The notes: generated from the sequence alone by a model not told the origin. DNA of 64,000 nucleotides from Paenalcaligenes sp052103955 (GCA_052103955.1 JBQELO010000002.1:186001-250000); one strand, 5' to 3'; counted from the stretch's first letter, positions 7,485 to 16,799 are shown. Numbers and translations: made by a program.

Positions 7485-9647
7485 ATGACCAAACGAATCA
7501 CATGTGAAAGACTGCAGATTGCAGAAGCACTGCACCAATTCATCGAAAACGAAGCCCTACCCGGCACTGGCTTAGATTCCAAAACATTCTGGCAAGGCGT
7601 AGACAAACTGGTACACGACTTGGCACCGCGCAACCGCGAATTGTTGGCTGAGCGTGACCGTCTACAAGCTGAACTGGATACATGGCACGGCGCCAACCCA
7701 GGCCCCATCAACGATATGGGCGCATACAAAGCCTTTTTGAAACAAATTGGCTATCTGAAAGATGTTCCTGCGTCGGTCAAAGTAAACACCACCAACGTAG
7801 ACACTGAAATCACCGAACAAGGTGGTCCTCAGCTAGTTGTGCCTATCATGAACGCGCGTTACGCACTGAACGCTGTGAACGCACGTTGGGGCAGCCTGTA
7901 CAACGCGTTGTACGGTACCGATGCGATTTCCAACGACGGCGGCGCCGAAGCTGGTAAAGGTTACAACCCTGTACGCGGTGCCAAAGTTATTGCTTTCGCA
8001 CGCAAATTCTTGAACGACACTATTCCTCTGAACCAAGGTTCTCACACTGACGCTACTCAGTACGCCATTGTGAACGGTGCATTGGAAGTCACACTGAAAG
8101 ACGGCAGCAAAGCCACATTGGCTGATGCCTCCACATTGATGGGCTACCGTGGCGACGCGGCTAACCCAGAAGCGATTGTGTTTGGCCACAACGGCCTGCG
8201 TTTCGAGCTGCAAATCGACCGCAACGACGCTATTGGTAAAGACGACGCTGCTGGCGTGAAAGACGTGCTGCTAGAGTCCGCTCTGACCACCATCATGGAC
8301 TGCGAAGACTCCGTCGCCGCTGTAGATGCTGAAGACAAAGTACTGGCCTACCGCAACTGGTTGGGTCTGGTAACCGGTACGCTGACAGAAGAAATCAGCA
8401 AAGATGGCCGTAGCTTCACGCGTAAGCTGAACGCTGACCGTAGCTACACCGACCTGCAAGGCAACGCTAAAACGCTGCCAGGCCGTTCCATGATGTTTGT
8501 GCGTAACGTGGGTCACTTGATGACTAACCCCGCCATCTTGGACGAGCAAGGCAACGAAGTACCAGAAGGCATCATGGATGCGATCTTCACTAACCTGATT
8601 GCGATGCGCGATCTAGAGTTGAAGAAAAACTCCCGCACTGGCTCCATCTACATCGTGAAGCCAAAAATGCATGGCCCTGACGAAGTAGCTTTCGCCAACG
8701 AACTATTTGCTCGTGTTGAAGACGTACTGGGTGTGCCACGCAACACCATCAAAATGGGTGTAATGGACGAAGAGCGCCGTACTACGGTTAACCTGAAAGC
8801 GTGTATTGATGCGGCTAACGAACGCGTAGTGTTCATCAACACTGGCTTCTTGGACCGCACTGGTGACGAAATCCACACCATCATGCGCGCTGGCCCTGTA
8901 GTACGTAAGGGCGACATGAAAACCCAGAAATGGTTGTCCGCTTACGAACGCAACAACGTACAAACAGGCTTAGAATGCGGCCTACGCGGTCGTGCTCAAA
9001 TCGGTAAAGGGATGTGGGCAATGCCTGATCTGATGGCCGATATGTTGGTACAAAAAGTTGGTCACCTGAAAGCGGGTGGTAACACCGCTTGGGTACCTTC
9101 CCCAACAGCAGCAACGCTGCACGCACTGCACTACCATCAAGTTAGCGTAGACGACATCCAGAAAGGTATGGAAGGCCAGAAAGTAGAAGTTCTGGACGAC
9201 ATCCTGACTATCCCTGTGGCTACAGACACCAACTGGTCGGCTGAAGATATTCAGCAAGAACTGGACAACAACACCCAAGGTATTCTGGGTTATGTTGTAC
9301 GTTGGATTGACCAAGGCGTAGGTTGCTCTAAAGTACCTGACATCCACAACGTAGGCTTAATGGAAGACCGCGCCACACTGCGTATTTCCAGCCAGCACAT
9401 CGCTAACTGGATGCTGCACGGTATTGTGACTCCTGAGCAAGTAGATGCCACACTGCAACGCATGGCTGCTGTCGTAGACAAGCAAAACGCCGGCGACGCT
9501 CTGTACCGCAACATGGCAGGCAACTTTGAAACCTCCAAAGCGTACAAAGCAGCACGCGACCTGATCTTCAAAGGTCTGGAACAGCCTAACGGCTATACCG
9601 AACCTCTGCTGCATCAATGGCGCTTGGCACTGAAAGCTGAAGGCTAA
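7485..9647 (+). CDS. glcB: Malate synthase G
   Basis: Condenses glyoxylate with acetyl-CoA to malate (glyoxylate/glycolate use), cytoplasmic, 720 aa, close to E. coli GlcB (723). The active-site region TIMDCEDSVAAVDAEDKV (about residue 270) with YRNWLGLVTGTL is diagnostic. GRSMMFVRNVGHLMTNPAI, the magnesium-site region and the C-terminal ELDNNTQGILGYVVRWIDQGVG are all present. ATG 7485 follows an AAAGG. It stands alone with its own terminator, and no isocitrate lyase is in the window, so regulation is probably through the upstream dyads. Confidence 0.96.
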   Translation: MTKRITCERLQIAEALHQFIENEALPGTGLDSKTFWQGVDKLVHDLAPRNRELLAERDRLQAELDTWHGANPGPINDMGAYKAFLKQIGYLKDVPASVKVNTTNVDTEITEQGGPQLVVPIMNARYALNAVNARWGSLYNALYGTDAISNDGGAEAGKGYNPVRGAKVIAFARKFLNDTIPLNQGSHTDATQYAIVNGALEVTLKDGSKATLADASTLMGYRGDAANPEAIVFGHNGLRFELQIDRNDAIGKDDAAGVKDVLLESALTTIMDCEDSVAAVDAEDKVLAYRNWLGLVTGTLTEEISKDGRSFTRKLNADRSYTDLQGNAKTLPGRSMMFVRNVGHLMTNPAILDEQGNEVPEGIMDAIFTNLIAMRDLELKKNSRTGSIYIVKPKMHGPDEVAFANELFARVEDVLGVPRNTIKMGVMDEERRTTVNLKACIDAANERVVFINTGFLDRTGDEIHTIMRAGPVVRKGDMKTQKWLSAYERNNVQTGLECGLRGRAQIGKGMWAMPDLMADMLVQKVGHLKAGGNTAWVPSPTAATLHALHYHQVSVDDIQKGMEGQKVEVLDDILTIPVATDTNWSAEDIQQELDNNTQGILGYVVRWIDQGVGCSKVPDIHNVGLMEDRATLRISSQHIANWMLHGIVTPEQVDATLQRMAAVVDKQNAGDALYRNMAGNFETSKAYKAARDLIFKGLEQPNGYTEPLLHQWRLALKAEG

Positions 9648-9670
9648 TCCCCTTTCGCATTGCCACTAGA

Positions 9671-9699
9671 AACGGGCTACCCATTGGGTAGCCCGTTTT
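9671..9699 (+). terminator. Rho-independent terminator of glcB
   Basis: AACGGGCTACCC (9671-9682) pairs perfectly with GGGTAGCCCGTT (9686-9697) over an ATT loop and runs into TTTT. It lies 24 bp after the glcB stop. Confidence 0.9.
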
Positions 9700-9762
9700 G
9701 CATGCACGTTATACTTTCCAGCTCTCGTTATTGCCCACCTTCATTTTCCTGAGTAGTCATCC

Positions 9763-10698
9763 ATGCCACGCTATAAACGCTATCTACTGCGCACGCTATT
9801 GCTAATAAGTGTATTGGCGAGCGTGGGAGCCTACTTGTTTTATGCCATACGCTACCAGCACTTGCATGTTCCCATCATGAATTGGTTTAGCGGGCAACAA
9901 CAAAAACAAGACGAGTGGAATCGCCCAGAACACCGTGAGGATTCCTTCAATGTCGCCGACTATCGTTTAGCCTATTCACGCTCTATTAGTGAAATTGAAG
10001 ATAACTTATCAGGGCTCAGTTATTGGGATGAACGTGGTGAATTATTAGCCGTATTAAATAGACCTCCTACTGTTCTTACACTGGATCTAGAAGGCCACAT
10101 TACCGCGCACTATCCTTTAGATGGAATTTCAGATACAGAAGGCATTGCCTATCTGGGTAATGGGTACATTGCACTTAGTAACGAAAAACACGGAAAAATT
10201 GTTTTAGCGCATTTACCAGAGCAGCCAGGCACCATTGATTTACGTCGTGCGCCTACGTTTGCCTTGGGGCCTACAGACTCCGATAACAGCGGCTTAGAAG
10301 GCGTAGAGTATGACCGCCAACATGACCTGTTGTATGTAGTCAAAGAACACTCCCCCAAAGCGTTGTATCGTCTCGCCGGACTCTGTGCTGCAAAACCTCA
10401 GTGCTCTTTTGACGGCGTACAGGTGGAAGACCTTAGCCATTGGCTGCACTCGGTAGATTTTGTACACGATTTTTCTAGCGTGCTCATCGCGCCGCCACTG
10501 GGCCATGTCGTTTTATTAAGCGAGCAAAACCAGTCTTTGCTAGAACTAGACGACACCGGAGAACCTCGCAGCTACCGCCCCTTAAATCACCTGCCCGGCG
10601 ACCTCAACATCCCACAAGCAGAAGGCATCACACTAGGCCCTAACGGTAGTTTGTATCTGGTCAGTGAACCCAATTTATTTTATGTGTTCACCCGTTGA
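9763..10698 (+). CDS. SdiA-regulated (YjiK-type) beta-propeller protein
   Basis: 311 aa protein with one N-terminal membrane anchor or uncleaved signal (residues about 8-28) and an exported domain. The repeats SGLSYWDERGELLAVLNRP, SDTEGIAYLGNGYIALSNE, SGLEGVEYDRQHDLLYVVKE and AEGITLGPNGSLYLVSEPN match the SdiA-regulated/YjiK six-blade propeller family, whose biochemical role is unknown. It is monocistronic, between the glcB terminator and an AT-rich spacer. Family assignment is from motifs only. Confidence 0.8.
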   Translation: MPRYKRYLLRTLLLISVLASVGAYLFYAIRYQHLHVPIMNWFSGQQQKQDEWNRPEHREDSFNVADYRLAYSRSISEIEDNLSGLSYWDERGELLAVLNRPPTVLTLDLEGHITAHYPLDGISDTEGIAYLGNGYIALSNEKHGKIVLAHLPEQPGTIDLRRAPTFALGPTDSDNSGLEGVEYDRQHDLLYVVKEHSPKALYRLAGLCAAKPQCSFDGVQVEDLSHWLHSVDFVHDFSSVLIAPPLGHVVLLSEQNQSLLELDDTGEPRSYRPLNHLPGDLNIPQAEGITLGPNGSLYLVSEPNLFYVFTR

Positions 10699-10901
10699 AT
10701 TCTTTTTTATGTGATTCTTTTGTGTATATATTTTTTAACAATTAATTTTTTATGATTCACACAATAAAAACCAATTAACTCACAGCAAGTGTGATTTAAA
10801 ATAATTATCTTCGCCAAAATTAAGAATTCGTTACACGCAAAACCCACTTTCGCGCTGCTATACTACGTGCTGATTTTTTGCTATCAAAGAGAGCACGGGA
10901 A

Positions 10902-11390
10902 ATGAAGAAAGTACTACTTATTGCGGCACTAACAGTGGGTTTGGCTGGTTGTGAAACACTAAACTCCGTAACCAAAAGCATTGACGACACTTTTGCCAGC
11001 GTTAACGATGCAATGGGTGGCGCTCCTATCACGGACACACCTGCTCAAATATGTGCAGAGATTCGCTCCAACAAAGCACGCGCTACTAACAAGTACATGG
11101 GCAAAACCATTGAAACCACTGGTCGCCTGACTTCCATCGAACAAAACGTGCTCGCAAAAAGCATGAGCAGCTTTAACTCCGACGTATGGGGTAGCGCTAA
11201 ACAGTTCGATGTACGCGTCACCAACGGTCAGACTGAATTTTTGACACTGATCACCAAACGCCCAGCTCAGTTGGATGCGTTTAATCTGGGCGACTCCGTG
11301 ACCATTAAAGGTCGTATCGAAAGCGTAGACGGTGGTAACAAAGGCTGCCGTATCGAGCTTGCCTCCGACCCAAGAATCACTAAAAACTAA
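10902..11390 (+). CDS. Putative lipoprotein with an OB-fold-like domain
   Basis: 162 aa. The signal peptide MKKVLLIAALTVGLAGC has a clear lipobox (LAGC, Cys17), so the protein is probably lipid-anchored to a membrane. The remainder (MGKTIETTGRLTSIEQ, then VRVTNGQTEFLTLITK, then LGDSVTIKGRIESVD) has the alternating beta pattern of small OB-fold, tRNA_anti-like lipoproteins. ATG 10902 follows GGGA; an earlier in-frame start at 10878 would place charged residues before the signal. The preceding 200 bp is AT-rich and holds its promoter. Function unknown. Its end overlaps the convergent GntR gene by 11 bp. Confidence 0.7.
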   Translation: MKKVLLIAALTVGLAGCETLNSVTKSIDDTFASVNDAMGGAPITDTPAQICAEIRSNKARATNKYMGKTIETTGRLTSIEQNVLAKSMSSFNSDVWGSAKQFDVRVTNGQTEFLTLITKRPAQLDAFNLGDSVTIKGRIESVDGGNKGCRIELASDPRITKN

Positions 11391-12147
11391 CTAGCCTACG
11401 TTTGGCCCGCGCCTCACGCTGCTGCATTTCTGCTTTCTCAACCAGCACGTCTTGTATGTAGCGTATGTGCCCTTGCGCGGCCAACAGCGCGTTATCAGCG
11501 GATCCTTGCATGATGGCCTCATACAGCGCTTGATGTTGCGCGATGAGGTCATCACGTATGTGTTGACCCTCTTGTACACCACCAAAGTTAATACGTACCT
11601 CTGGTCCTAGTACCTCGTAGGTATTACGGATGGTATGCAATAACACGGCATTGTGACTGGCTTCAGCAATCACCAAATGAAAGTGCGCATCGGCATCTTG
11701 GTGCTGCTGTTCGTTCGCACTGTGTGGTTCTTCATAATGCTGCTTCAACACCCTAAACGCTTCACGTAAGCGTTCTTTATCGGCGTCTGTCGCACGTAGC
11801 GCTGCGTAATACGAACACGCCCCCTCAACCATGTGCCGGAACTCCAGCAAATCACGTTGAGCATCGGCATTCGCCAACAACACGTTTTGTAATGGGTCGC
11901 GAAAAATAGCCCCCACCTCGTCGGCCACATAGGTACCGCCGCCATGCTGCGTCTGCAGCAAGCCCATTGCCACTAAAGAATGTATGGCTTCACGTACCGA
12001 AGGACGCGACACGCCAAAACTTTCCGCCAGCTCACGCTCGGCAGGTAACCGTTGTCCACGTACCCAAGCCCCCTCAAAAATCAGATTTTTGATTTTCTCT
12101 GCAATCTCATCTGATAACCGGGGACGCTTCATGATTGGTGTATTCAT
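11380..12147 (-). CDS. GntR-family regulator, FadR/FCD subfamily
   Basis: 255 aa transcription factor. Residues about 9-75 are the winged helix (LSDEIAEKIKNLIFEG, RLPAERELAESFGVSRPSVREAIHSL). Residues about 95-235 are the all-helical FCD ligand domain, with candidate metal-binding His/Asp residues in DADAHFHLVIAEASHN and the later HQALYEAI. Its start lies 13 bp downstream of a perfect 7-bp-arm inverted repeat, which suggests autoregulation. It is divergent from the NCS2 purine permease gene, a likely target. Start could instead be the ATG five codons in. Confidence 0.88.
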   Translation of the reverse strand: MNTPIMKRPRLSDEIAEKIKNLIFEGAWVRGQRLPAERELAESFGVSRPSVREAIHSLVAMGLLQTQHGGGTYVADEVGAIFRDPLQNVLLANADAQRDLLEFRHMVEGACSYYAALRATDADKERLREAFRVLKQHYEEPHSANEQQHQDADAHFHLVIAEASHNAVLLHTIRNTYEVLGPEVRINFGGVQEGQHIRDDLIAQHQALYEAIMQGSADNALLAAQGHIRYIQDVLVEKAEMQQREARAKRRLVSF

Positions 12148-12160
12148 AAAACCGCAATTT

Positions 12161-12179
12161 CAGGTAAAGCGCTTACCTG
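12161..12179. promoter_or_regulatory. Inverted repeat upstream of the GntR gene
   Basis: CAGGTAA-AGCGC-TTACCTG has perfect 7-bp arms. It lies 14-32 bp before the GntR start codon, in the GntR/purine-permease divergent region. Probable operator, likely for the adjacent GntR itself. Confidence 0.5.
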
Positions 12180-12253
12180 TCCTCCTTTTTCTCATAATTA
12201 TACGCTGTAGGAACAGGAAGGCAGCACACGATGCTCCACTTCTACAACCTGAC

Positions 12254-12317
12254 AGGGTTTTCCCTTGAATTTCCCAAGCACAGCGCTAAATAGCTGATTT
12301 TATTTAGGGTTTTCCCT
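12254..12317. promoter_or_regulatory. Two AGGGTTTTCCCT copies upstream of the purine permease
   Basis: AGGGTTTTCCCT occurs at 12254-12265 and again at 12306-12317, 52 bp apart (about five helical turns). Each copy is itself an AGGG/CCCT dyad. They lie 120-190 bp before the NCS2 permease start. Probably paired binding sites; a close variant occurs at 1935-1946. Confidence 0.45.
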
Positions 12318-12439
12318 CGACTATAACCAAAAGCAAGAGCTCTGTATCTGCTTTGTTGTATAGCCCTACTGACTTTACCCCATTACAGTCATATGCCATA
12401 CATGATTATGGTTATCACAAATAAAAAGGAGACTGCTAC

Positions 12440-13939
12440 ATGGAGACACATGCAAAAGTAGCACCCGTAGATGAACTGCTACCCGCAGGGAAACTCGGCT
12501 TACTGGGCTTGCAACACGTACTGGTTATGTACGCTGGTGCAGTCGCTGTACCCTTGATTGTAGGTAGAGCGCTCAATCTCAGCCCTGCAGAAGTATCTTT
12601 ATTAATTGCTGCGGATTTGTTTGTCTGCGGTGTCATTACTATCATCCAGTCCTTAGGTGCCACCCAATGGCTAGGCATACGCCTACCGGTCATGATGGGC
12701 GTAACCTTCGCTGCCGTTGGCCCCATGGTATCCATGGCACACGCCAACCCAGGTCACGAAGGCGCACAACTACTCTTTGGAACCATTATCGGCGCGGGGA
12801 TTATCACCGTAATTATCGCGCCGGTAGTCAGTCGTTTATTACGCTTCTTCCCGCCTGTAGTCACTGGCACCATCATCACCATGATTGGTATCACCCTGAT
12901 GCGTGTGGGTATTAACTGGATTTTTGGTAACCCAGTAGGCCCTACCGCCCCCCAGTTGGTAGACCCCAACCACCTTGCATGGCTACAAGCGGTACAACAG
13001 GCAGCAGCGCCTGGATCTGCGCTACCGCCACCGCCAGACGGTTTGCTGCTAGCCGCTTCGGTTCCTAACCCACGCTACGCCGCCATGCCTGCTCTGAGCA
13101 TTTCTGCGGTCGTACTGCTATCCATCTTGCTAATTGCTAAGTTCTGCCGTGGTTTCATGGCTAACGTCGCTGTGTTGCTAGGCATTGTGATTGGTGCCAT
13201 CGTTGCTACGGCTATTGGCATGATGACCTACGAAAAGGTTGCTGCGGCGCCGTGGATCGATATCGTGCTGCCCTTTCACTTCGGTATGCCCAAATTCAAC
13301 CTACTGTATATCCTGACTATGACCTTGGTCATGATTGTGGTGTTGATTGAGTCCACTGGTATGTTCTTAGCCTTGAGCGACATGACAGGCAAAAAGATCA
13401 CCCAGCGTGAACTCGCCGCTGGTTTGCGTACAGACGGTGTGGGTACCATTGTGGGCGGTATTTTCAACACCTTCCCTTACTCCAGCTTCTCGCAAAACGT
13501 GGGCTTGGTGGCCGTCACGGGTATTCGTAGCCGCTTTGTGTGTGTGGCAGCCGGTGTGATTCTGATTGTCTTGGGCTTGCTACCTAAAATTGCCGCGCTC
13601 GTGGAATCTCTGCCTACCGCGGTGCTGGGTGGTGCGGGTATTGTGATGTTCGGTATGGTCACGGCTACAGGCATCCGTATCTTGTCGCAGGTGAATTACA
13701 CCAGCAACCGCAACAACGCCATGATTGTGGCCATCTCTATTGGTTTTGGCATGATCCCGCTGGTGGCACCACACTTCAAACAGTGGATGCCTGAAGGCTT
13801 AGGACCACTGATTGAGTCCGGTATTTTGCTGACCTCTATTTGTGCTGTAGCCTTGAACCTGTTCTTTAACGGTGCCAATAAAGACACGCAACTCAGCGTA
13901 GATCCCGATGCTCCTACTGTAGATGCGCACGCCTCCTAA
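12440..13939 (+). CDS. NCS2-family nucleobase:cation symporter (xanthine/uracil permease family)
   Basis: Inner-membrane purine importer, 499 aa, about 12-14 hydrophobic segments. It has the early GLQHVLVMYAGAVAVPLIVG with the conserved His, the acidic segment VVLIESTGMFLALSD (conserved Glu in TM8) and the NCS2 signature QNVGLVAVTG. These suggest a xanthine/urate-type rather than uracil transporter. A good AAGGAG stands before the ATG. A divergent FCD-type GntR regulator lies 292 bp upstream. Exact substrate not determinable. Confidence 0.9.
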   Translation: METHAKVAPVDELLPAGKLGLLGLQHVLVMYAGAVAVPLIVGRALNLSPAEVSLLIAADLFVCGVITIIQSLGATQWLGIRLPVMMGVTFAAVGPMVSMAHANPGHEGAQLLFGTIIGAGIITVIIAPVVSRLLRFFPPVVTGTIITMIGITLMRVGINWIFGNPVGPTAPQLVDPNHLAWLQAVQQAAAPGSALPPPPDGLLLAASVPNPRYAAMPALSISAVVLLSILLIAKFCRGFMANVAVLLGIVIGAIVATAIGMMTYEKVAAAPWIDIVLPFHFGMPKFNLLYILTMTLVMIVVLIESTGMFLALSDMTGKKITQRELAAGLRTDGVGTIVGGIFNTFPYSSFSQNVGLVAVTGIRSRFVCVAAGVILIVLGLLPKIAALVESLPTAVLGGAGIVMFGMVTATGIRILSQVNYTSNRNNAMIVAISIGFGMIPLVAPHFKQWMPEGLGPLIESGILLTSICAVALNLFFNGANKDTQLSVDPDAPTVDAHAS

Positions 13940-13989
13940 GCGGCTCCCACGTACTGCCTAGCGCCGTACGCTTTGGTGGCATCACATAG

Positions 13990-14026
13990 CACAACGCCCA
14001 CAGGAATAATCCTTGTGGGCGTTGTG
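13990..14026. terminator. Hairpin between convergent genes
   Basis: CACAACGCCCACA-GG (13990-14004) pairs with CC-TTGTGGGCGTTGTG (14011-14026) with a small bulge and an AATAAT loop. It lies between the purine permease and dehydrogenase stops and may terminate both, although no clean T-run follows. Confidence 0.55.
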
Positions 14027-14045
14027 TTGTGCAGTATGTGACGAC

Positions 14046-15473
14046 TTAGATTTGTGTCACAAACTTAGTCACCAAGTAACCATCAAAGGTTTCTGTACCG
14101 CCTTCGCTACCAATACCGCTGTCTTTCACACCACCAAATGGCGTTTCAGGCAATGCGCTACCGAAGTGGTTAATGTTGATCATGCCAGACTCAATACCTG
14201 TGGCCGCTTGATGCGCTGTTTGCAACGAGTTAGTAAACACGTAAGAAGACAAACCAAATGGCAGGTGGTTAGCCTTACGGATCACTTCGTCAGTATCCGA
14301 GAAAGGCACCACTGGGATCACTGGGCCAAAGGGCTCTTCAGTCATCAGCATGGAGTCTTCGCTCAGGTCCGTAATCACGGTTGGTGGGAAGAAGTTACCA
14401 ATACCTTCCAGTTTCTCGCCACCCAACACCACTTTACCGCCGTGCTGAATCGCGTCTTCCACAAAACGCGCCATACGTGGCACGCTGCGTTGGTTAGCCA
14501 GTGGGCCCATTTGTGTTTCAGGGTCTAAACCGTTACCCACACGCACTTGCTTCAGGGCGTCTACGAATTCAGCCAAGAAACGGTCATAAATGTTTTTGTG
14601 CACGTAGAAACGGGTAGGCGATACACACACCTGACCTGCATTACGTACCTTGAAGTTAGCCAACTGTTTAGCAGCACGCTCTACATCGGCATCACCAAAC
14701 ACCAACACCGGTGAATGGCCGCCCAACTCCATTGTGGAGCGCTTCATATGTGCGCCGGCCAAGGCAGCCAGTTGTTTACCCACCGCCACCGAACCGGTGA
14801 ACGAGATCTTACGCACTATAGGTGAGCGGATCAGGTAATCAGAAATAAACGGTGGATCACCCCACACAATGTTCAGTACGCCGGGTGGCAAACCTGCATC
14901 GTGGAAAGCTTGTGCAATAGCCATCACAGCGCTAGGAGCTGTTTCAGGGCCTTTCAGAATAATGGTACAACCCGCGCCGATGGCAGCGGAAATTTTACGA
15001 ATAGCTTGGTTGTACGGGAAATTCCATGGGGAAAACGCTGCACATACACCAATAGGTTCACGCAACACCATTTGACGCACATCGGGGTTACGCGCAGGTA
15101 CGATGCGGCCATAGATACGGCGGCACTCTTCAGCATGCCAGTCTGCGTGGTCGGCGCATGCCACTACCTCACCAACGGCTTCCGCTAACGGTTTACCCAT
15201 ATCTTGCGTAATGTTGCGGCCGATTTCCTGTGCACGTTCACGTGACAGTTGGGCTACCTTACGCAAAATCTCTGAACGCTGCATGGGGGAAGATTTTTTC
15301 CAGCTCTCAAACGCCTTCGCAGACGATTCCAGCGCCAAATCCAAATCTGCCTGTGTTGCCATTGGCAACTGCCCCAATACCTCTTGTGTGGCCGGATTCA
15401 CTACCGGCATGGTCTCCCGCCCATTGGCCTCCACAAATTGACCATTGATATATAAAGCCAGCTTTTCGTACAT
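14046..15473 (-). CDS. Aldehyde dehydrogenase, NAD(P)-dependent succinate-semialdehyde type
   Basis: Oxidises an aldehyde, probably succinate semialdehyde, to the acid in the cytoplasm; 475 aa. It has the ALDH superfamily motifs FSPWNFPYNQAIRKISAAIGAG, MELGGHSPVLVFGD with the general-base Glu, and NAGQVCVSPTRFYV with the catalytic Cys. GGVKDSGIGSEGG near the end is typical of the GabD/Sad group. ATG 15473 with GGGA upstream is preferred over an ATG 18 bp earlier. It is single, with no gabT beside it. It could in principle oxidise the semialdehyde expected from the 44-59 kb catabolic island, but is not linked to it. Confidence 0.88.
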   Translation of the reverse strand: MYEKLALYINGQFVEANGRETMPVVNPATQEVLGQLPMATQADLDLALESSAKAFESWKKSSPMQRSEILRKVAQLSRERAQEIGRNITQDMGKPLAEAVGEVVACADHADWHAEECRRIYGRIVPARNPDVRQMVLREPIGVCAAFSPWNFPYNQAIRKISAAIGAGCTIILKGPETAPSAVMAIAQAFHDAGLPPGVLNIVWGDPPFISDYLIRSPIVRKISFTGSVAVGKQLAALAGAHMKRSTMELGGHSPVLVFGDADVERAAKQLANFKVRNAGQVCVSPTRFYVHKNIYDRFLAEFVDALKQVRVGNGLDPETQMGPLANQRSVPRMARFVEDAIQHGGKVVLGGEKLEGIGNFFPPTVITDLSEDSMLMTEEPFGPVIPVVPFSDTDEVIRKANHLPFGLSSYVFTNSLQTAHQAATGIESGMININHFGSALPETPFGGVKDSGIGSEGGTETFDGYLVTKFVTQI

Positions 15474-15563
15474 GTTTGTCCCGTTATGCATTAGTAAATA
15501 TTGTAAATATCGTCACGTGCACGCATTGTTCAATCGTGATTTTTCCACTATACCCGAACTGCT

Positions 15564-16508
15564 TTATGGGGTCATCGTTGTTGCGGTAGGCACACGATAC
15601 AAGTCTTGGTTCAGGCCACCCTCTAGCTCCGTTGGCAGCACTGTACGCAACGAATCAAAGCCAATCAGCTGCACACCTTCAGCTTGTAATTCTTGTGTGA
15701 TCTCTTCCGTGTAGGTAGCGGCCAATTCTTGGCTGTATAACCCGGCTTCTTTCGCTGTCTCGGCGATCAGCTCTTGCGTTGCAGAAGGTAACCCATCCAA
15801 GAACGTCTCACTGCCTAGCCACACGCTCACCGTAGGCTCGCCACCCATCGCCGACAGGTATCTCGCTGACTCCAGCCACCCATACTCATATAACGTAAAC
15901 AAACTGCCTTCTGCCCCATCTACCGAGCCATAAGTCAGTGCAGAGGCCACCTCTTTGGGGTCTAACACCACAGGCGTCGCACCTTGTGCTTCTAACAATT
16001 GCTGCTGGACAGGACTAGCGGTGGTCGCAATTCTTAACCCCGCCAAGTCACTCAATTTATAGAGCGGCTTTTTCGCCAAAAACAAAGATGTGCCACCGTG
16101 ATAATTATCCATGACCACCCTAAAACCCTGGTGACGCAGTGCTTGGCCATATGCCGCCAACAACGGCTCCATGGTGTGCTCAGGTAAGGTACTCAGCGCA
16201 CCCGCATTCGGTATAGTACTTTCCTGAACTGGCAGTGCTACCAAAGCAATCACATTTTTACCGTCGGCCATATCTTCTATTGCTTGGGCTATATCGTGTT
16301 TGGCACGCGCATCGTAACGTAACACTACGTTCCCTTTACTACGCTCTTTGAGTAATGTGCTCCACTCTTTTACTACCTTAGTAGCAAAACCATTGGCATT
16401 ACCGTCATGCACCACCTGTATCACTGTGGGTGACGCCCACACTACCAATGGCATACAGGCCAAACACAGGGCACGCACCAACATCACCCAAACTTTGCTT
16501 TTCTGCAT
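15564..16508 (-). CDS. TRAP transporter solute-binding protein (DctP family), orphan
   Basis: Periplasmic binding protein, 314 aa, with a signal peptide (MQKSKVWVMLVRALCLACMP, cleavage after VWA). The body follows the DctP fold: LSDLAGLRIATTASPVQQQLLEAQGATPVVLDPKEVASALTYGSVDGAEG and a late helical LPSATQELIAETAKEAG. The DctP consensus has an Arg after GLRI for the carboxylate; here ATTASP follows. ATG 16508 has GGAGAG upstream. No DctQ or DctM membrane subunits adjoin it, so it must use a membrane component encoded elsewhere or serve as a sensor. Ligand unknown. Confidence 0.82.
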   Translation of the reverse strand: MQKSKVWVMLVRALCLACMPLVVWASPTVIQVVHDGNANGFATKVVKEWSTLLKERSKGNVVLRYDARAKHDIAQAIEDMADGKNVIALVALPVQESTIPNAGALSTLPEHTMEPLLAAYGQALRHQGFRVVMDNYHGGTSLFLAKKPLYKLSDLAGLRIATTASPVQQQLLEAQGATPVVLDPKEVASALTYGSVDGAEGSLFTLYEYGWLESARYLSAMGGEPTVSVWLGSETFLDGLPSATQELIAETAKEAGLYSQELAATYTEEITQELQAEGVQLIGFDSLRTVLPTELEGGLNQDLYRVPTATTMTP

Positions 16509-16718
16509 GGTTACTTCTCTCCGCCACATAGTTCTTCTTTACACTACTAAACTGTACTACGCTCCTTCGCGTCAGGCTAAACAGTACCCTACCTGTAGGC
16601 TAGGCTTACACTTTTTTTGCGATTGGTATCATTCCATGACGTGTTTTAACGAGTTTACGTTTATACACGTTCCGGACTTGCCAGAGGTAGAGCGGCTTCT
16701 GTACAGTTTCACTTAGCT

Positions 16719-16770
16719 ACGTTACAAGCGCGCCGCACTACCCTGTGGGTTAGCGTAAAAACGTTACAAT
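16719..16770 (+). promoter_or_regulatory. Putative mla promoter region with a 9-bp direct repeat
   Basis: ACGTTACAA occurs at 16719-16727 and 16761-16769, 42 bp apart (about four helical turns), just before the mla operon. The second copy overlaps a TACAAT hexamer (16765-16770) that could be the -10 box. No good -35 is seen. Weak evidence. Confidence 0.3.
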
Positions 16771-16799
16771 GCACCATCACTGGATTTTCACTGCATTTC

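Noticed and set aside
7234..7488. Short reading frame (about 84 codons) upstream of glcB
   Set aside because: No ribosome site, no family features, amino-acid composition unlike a real protein, and it overlaps the glcB start; treated as leader DNA.
13477..13887. Overlapping - strand frames in the purine permease gene
   Set aside because: Reverse shadows of a hydrophobic coding region with biased third positions.
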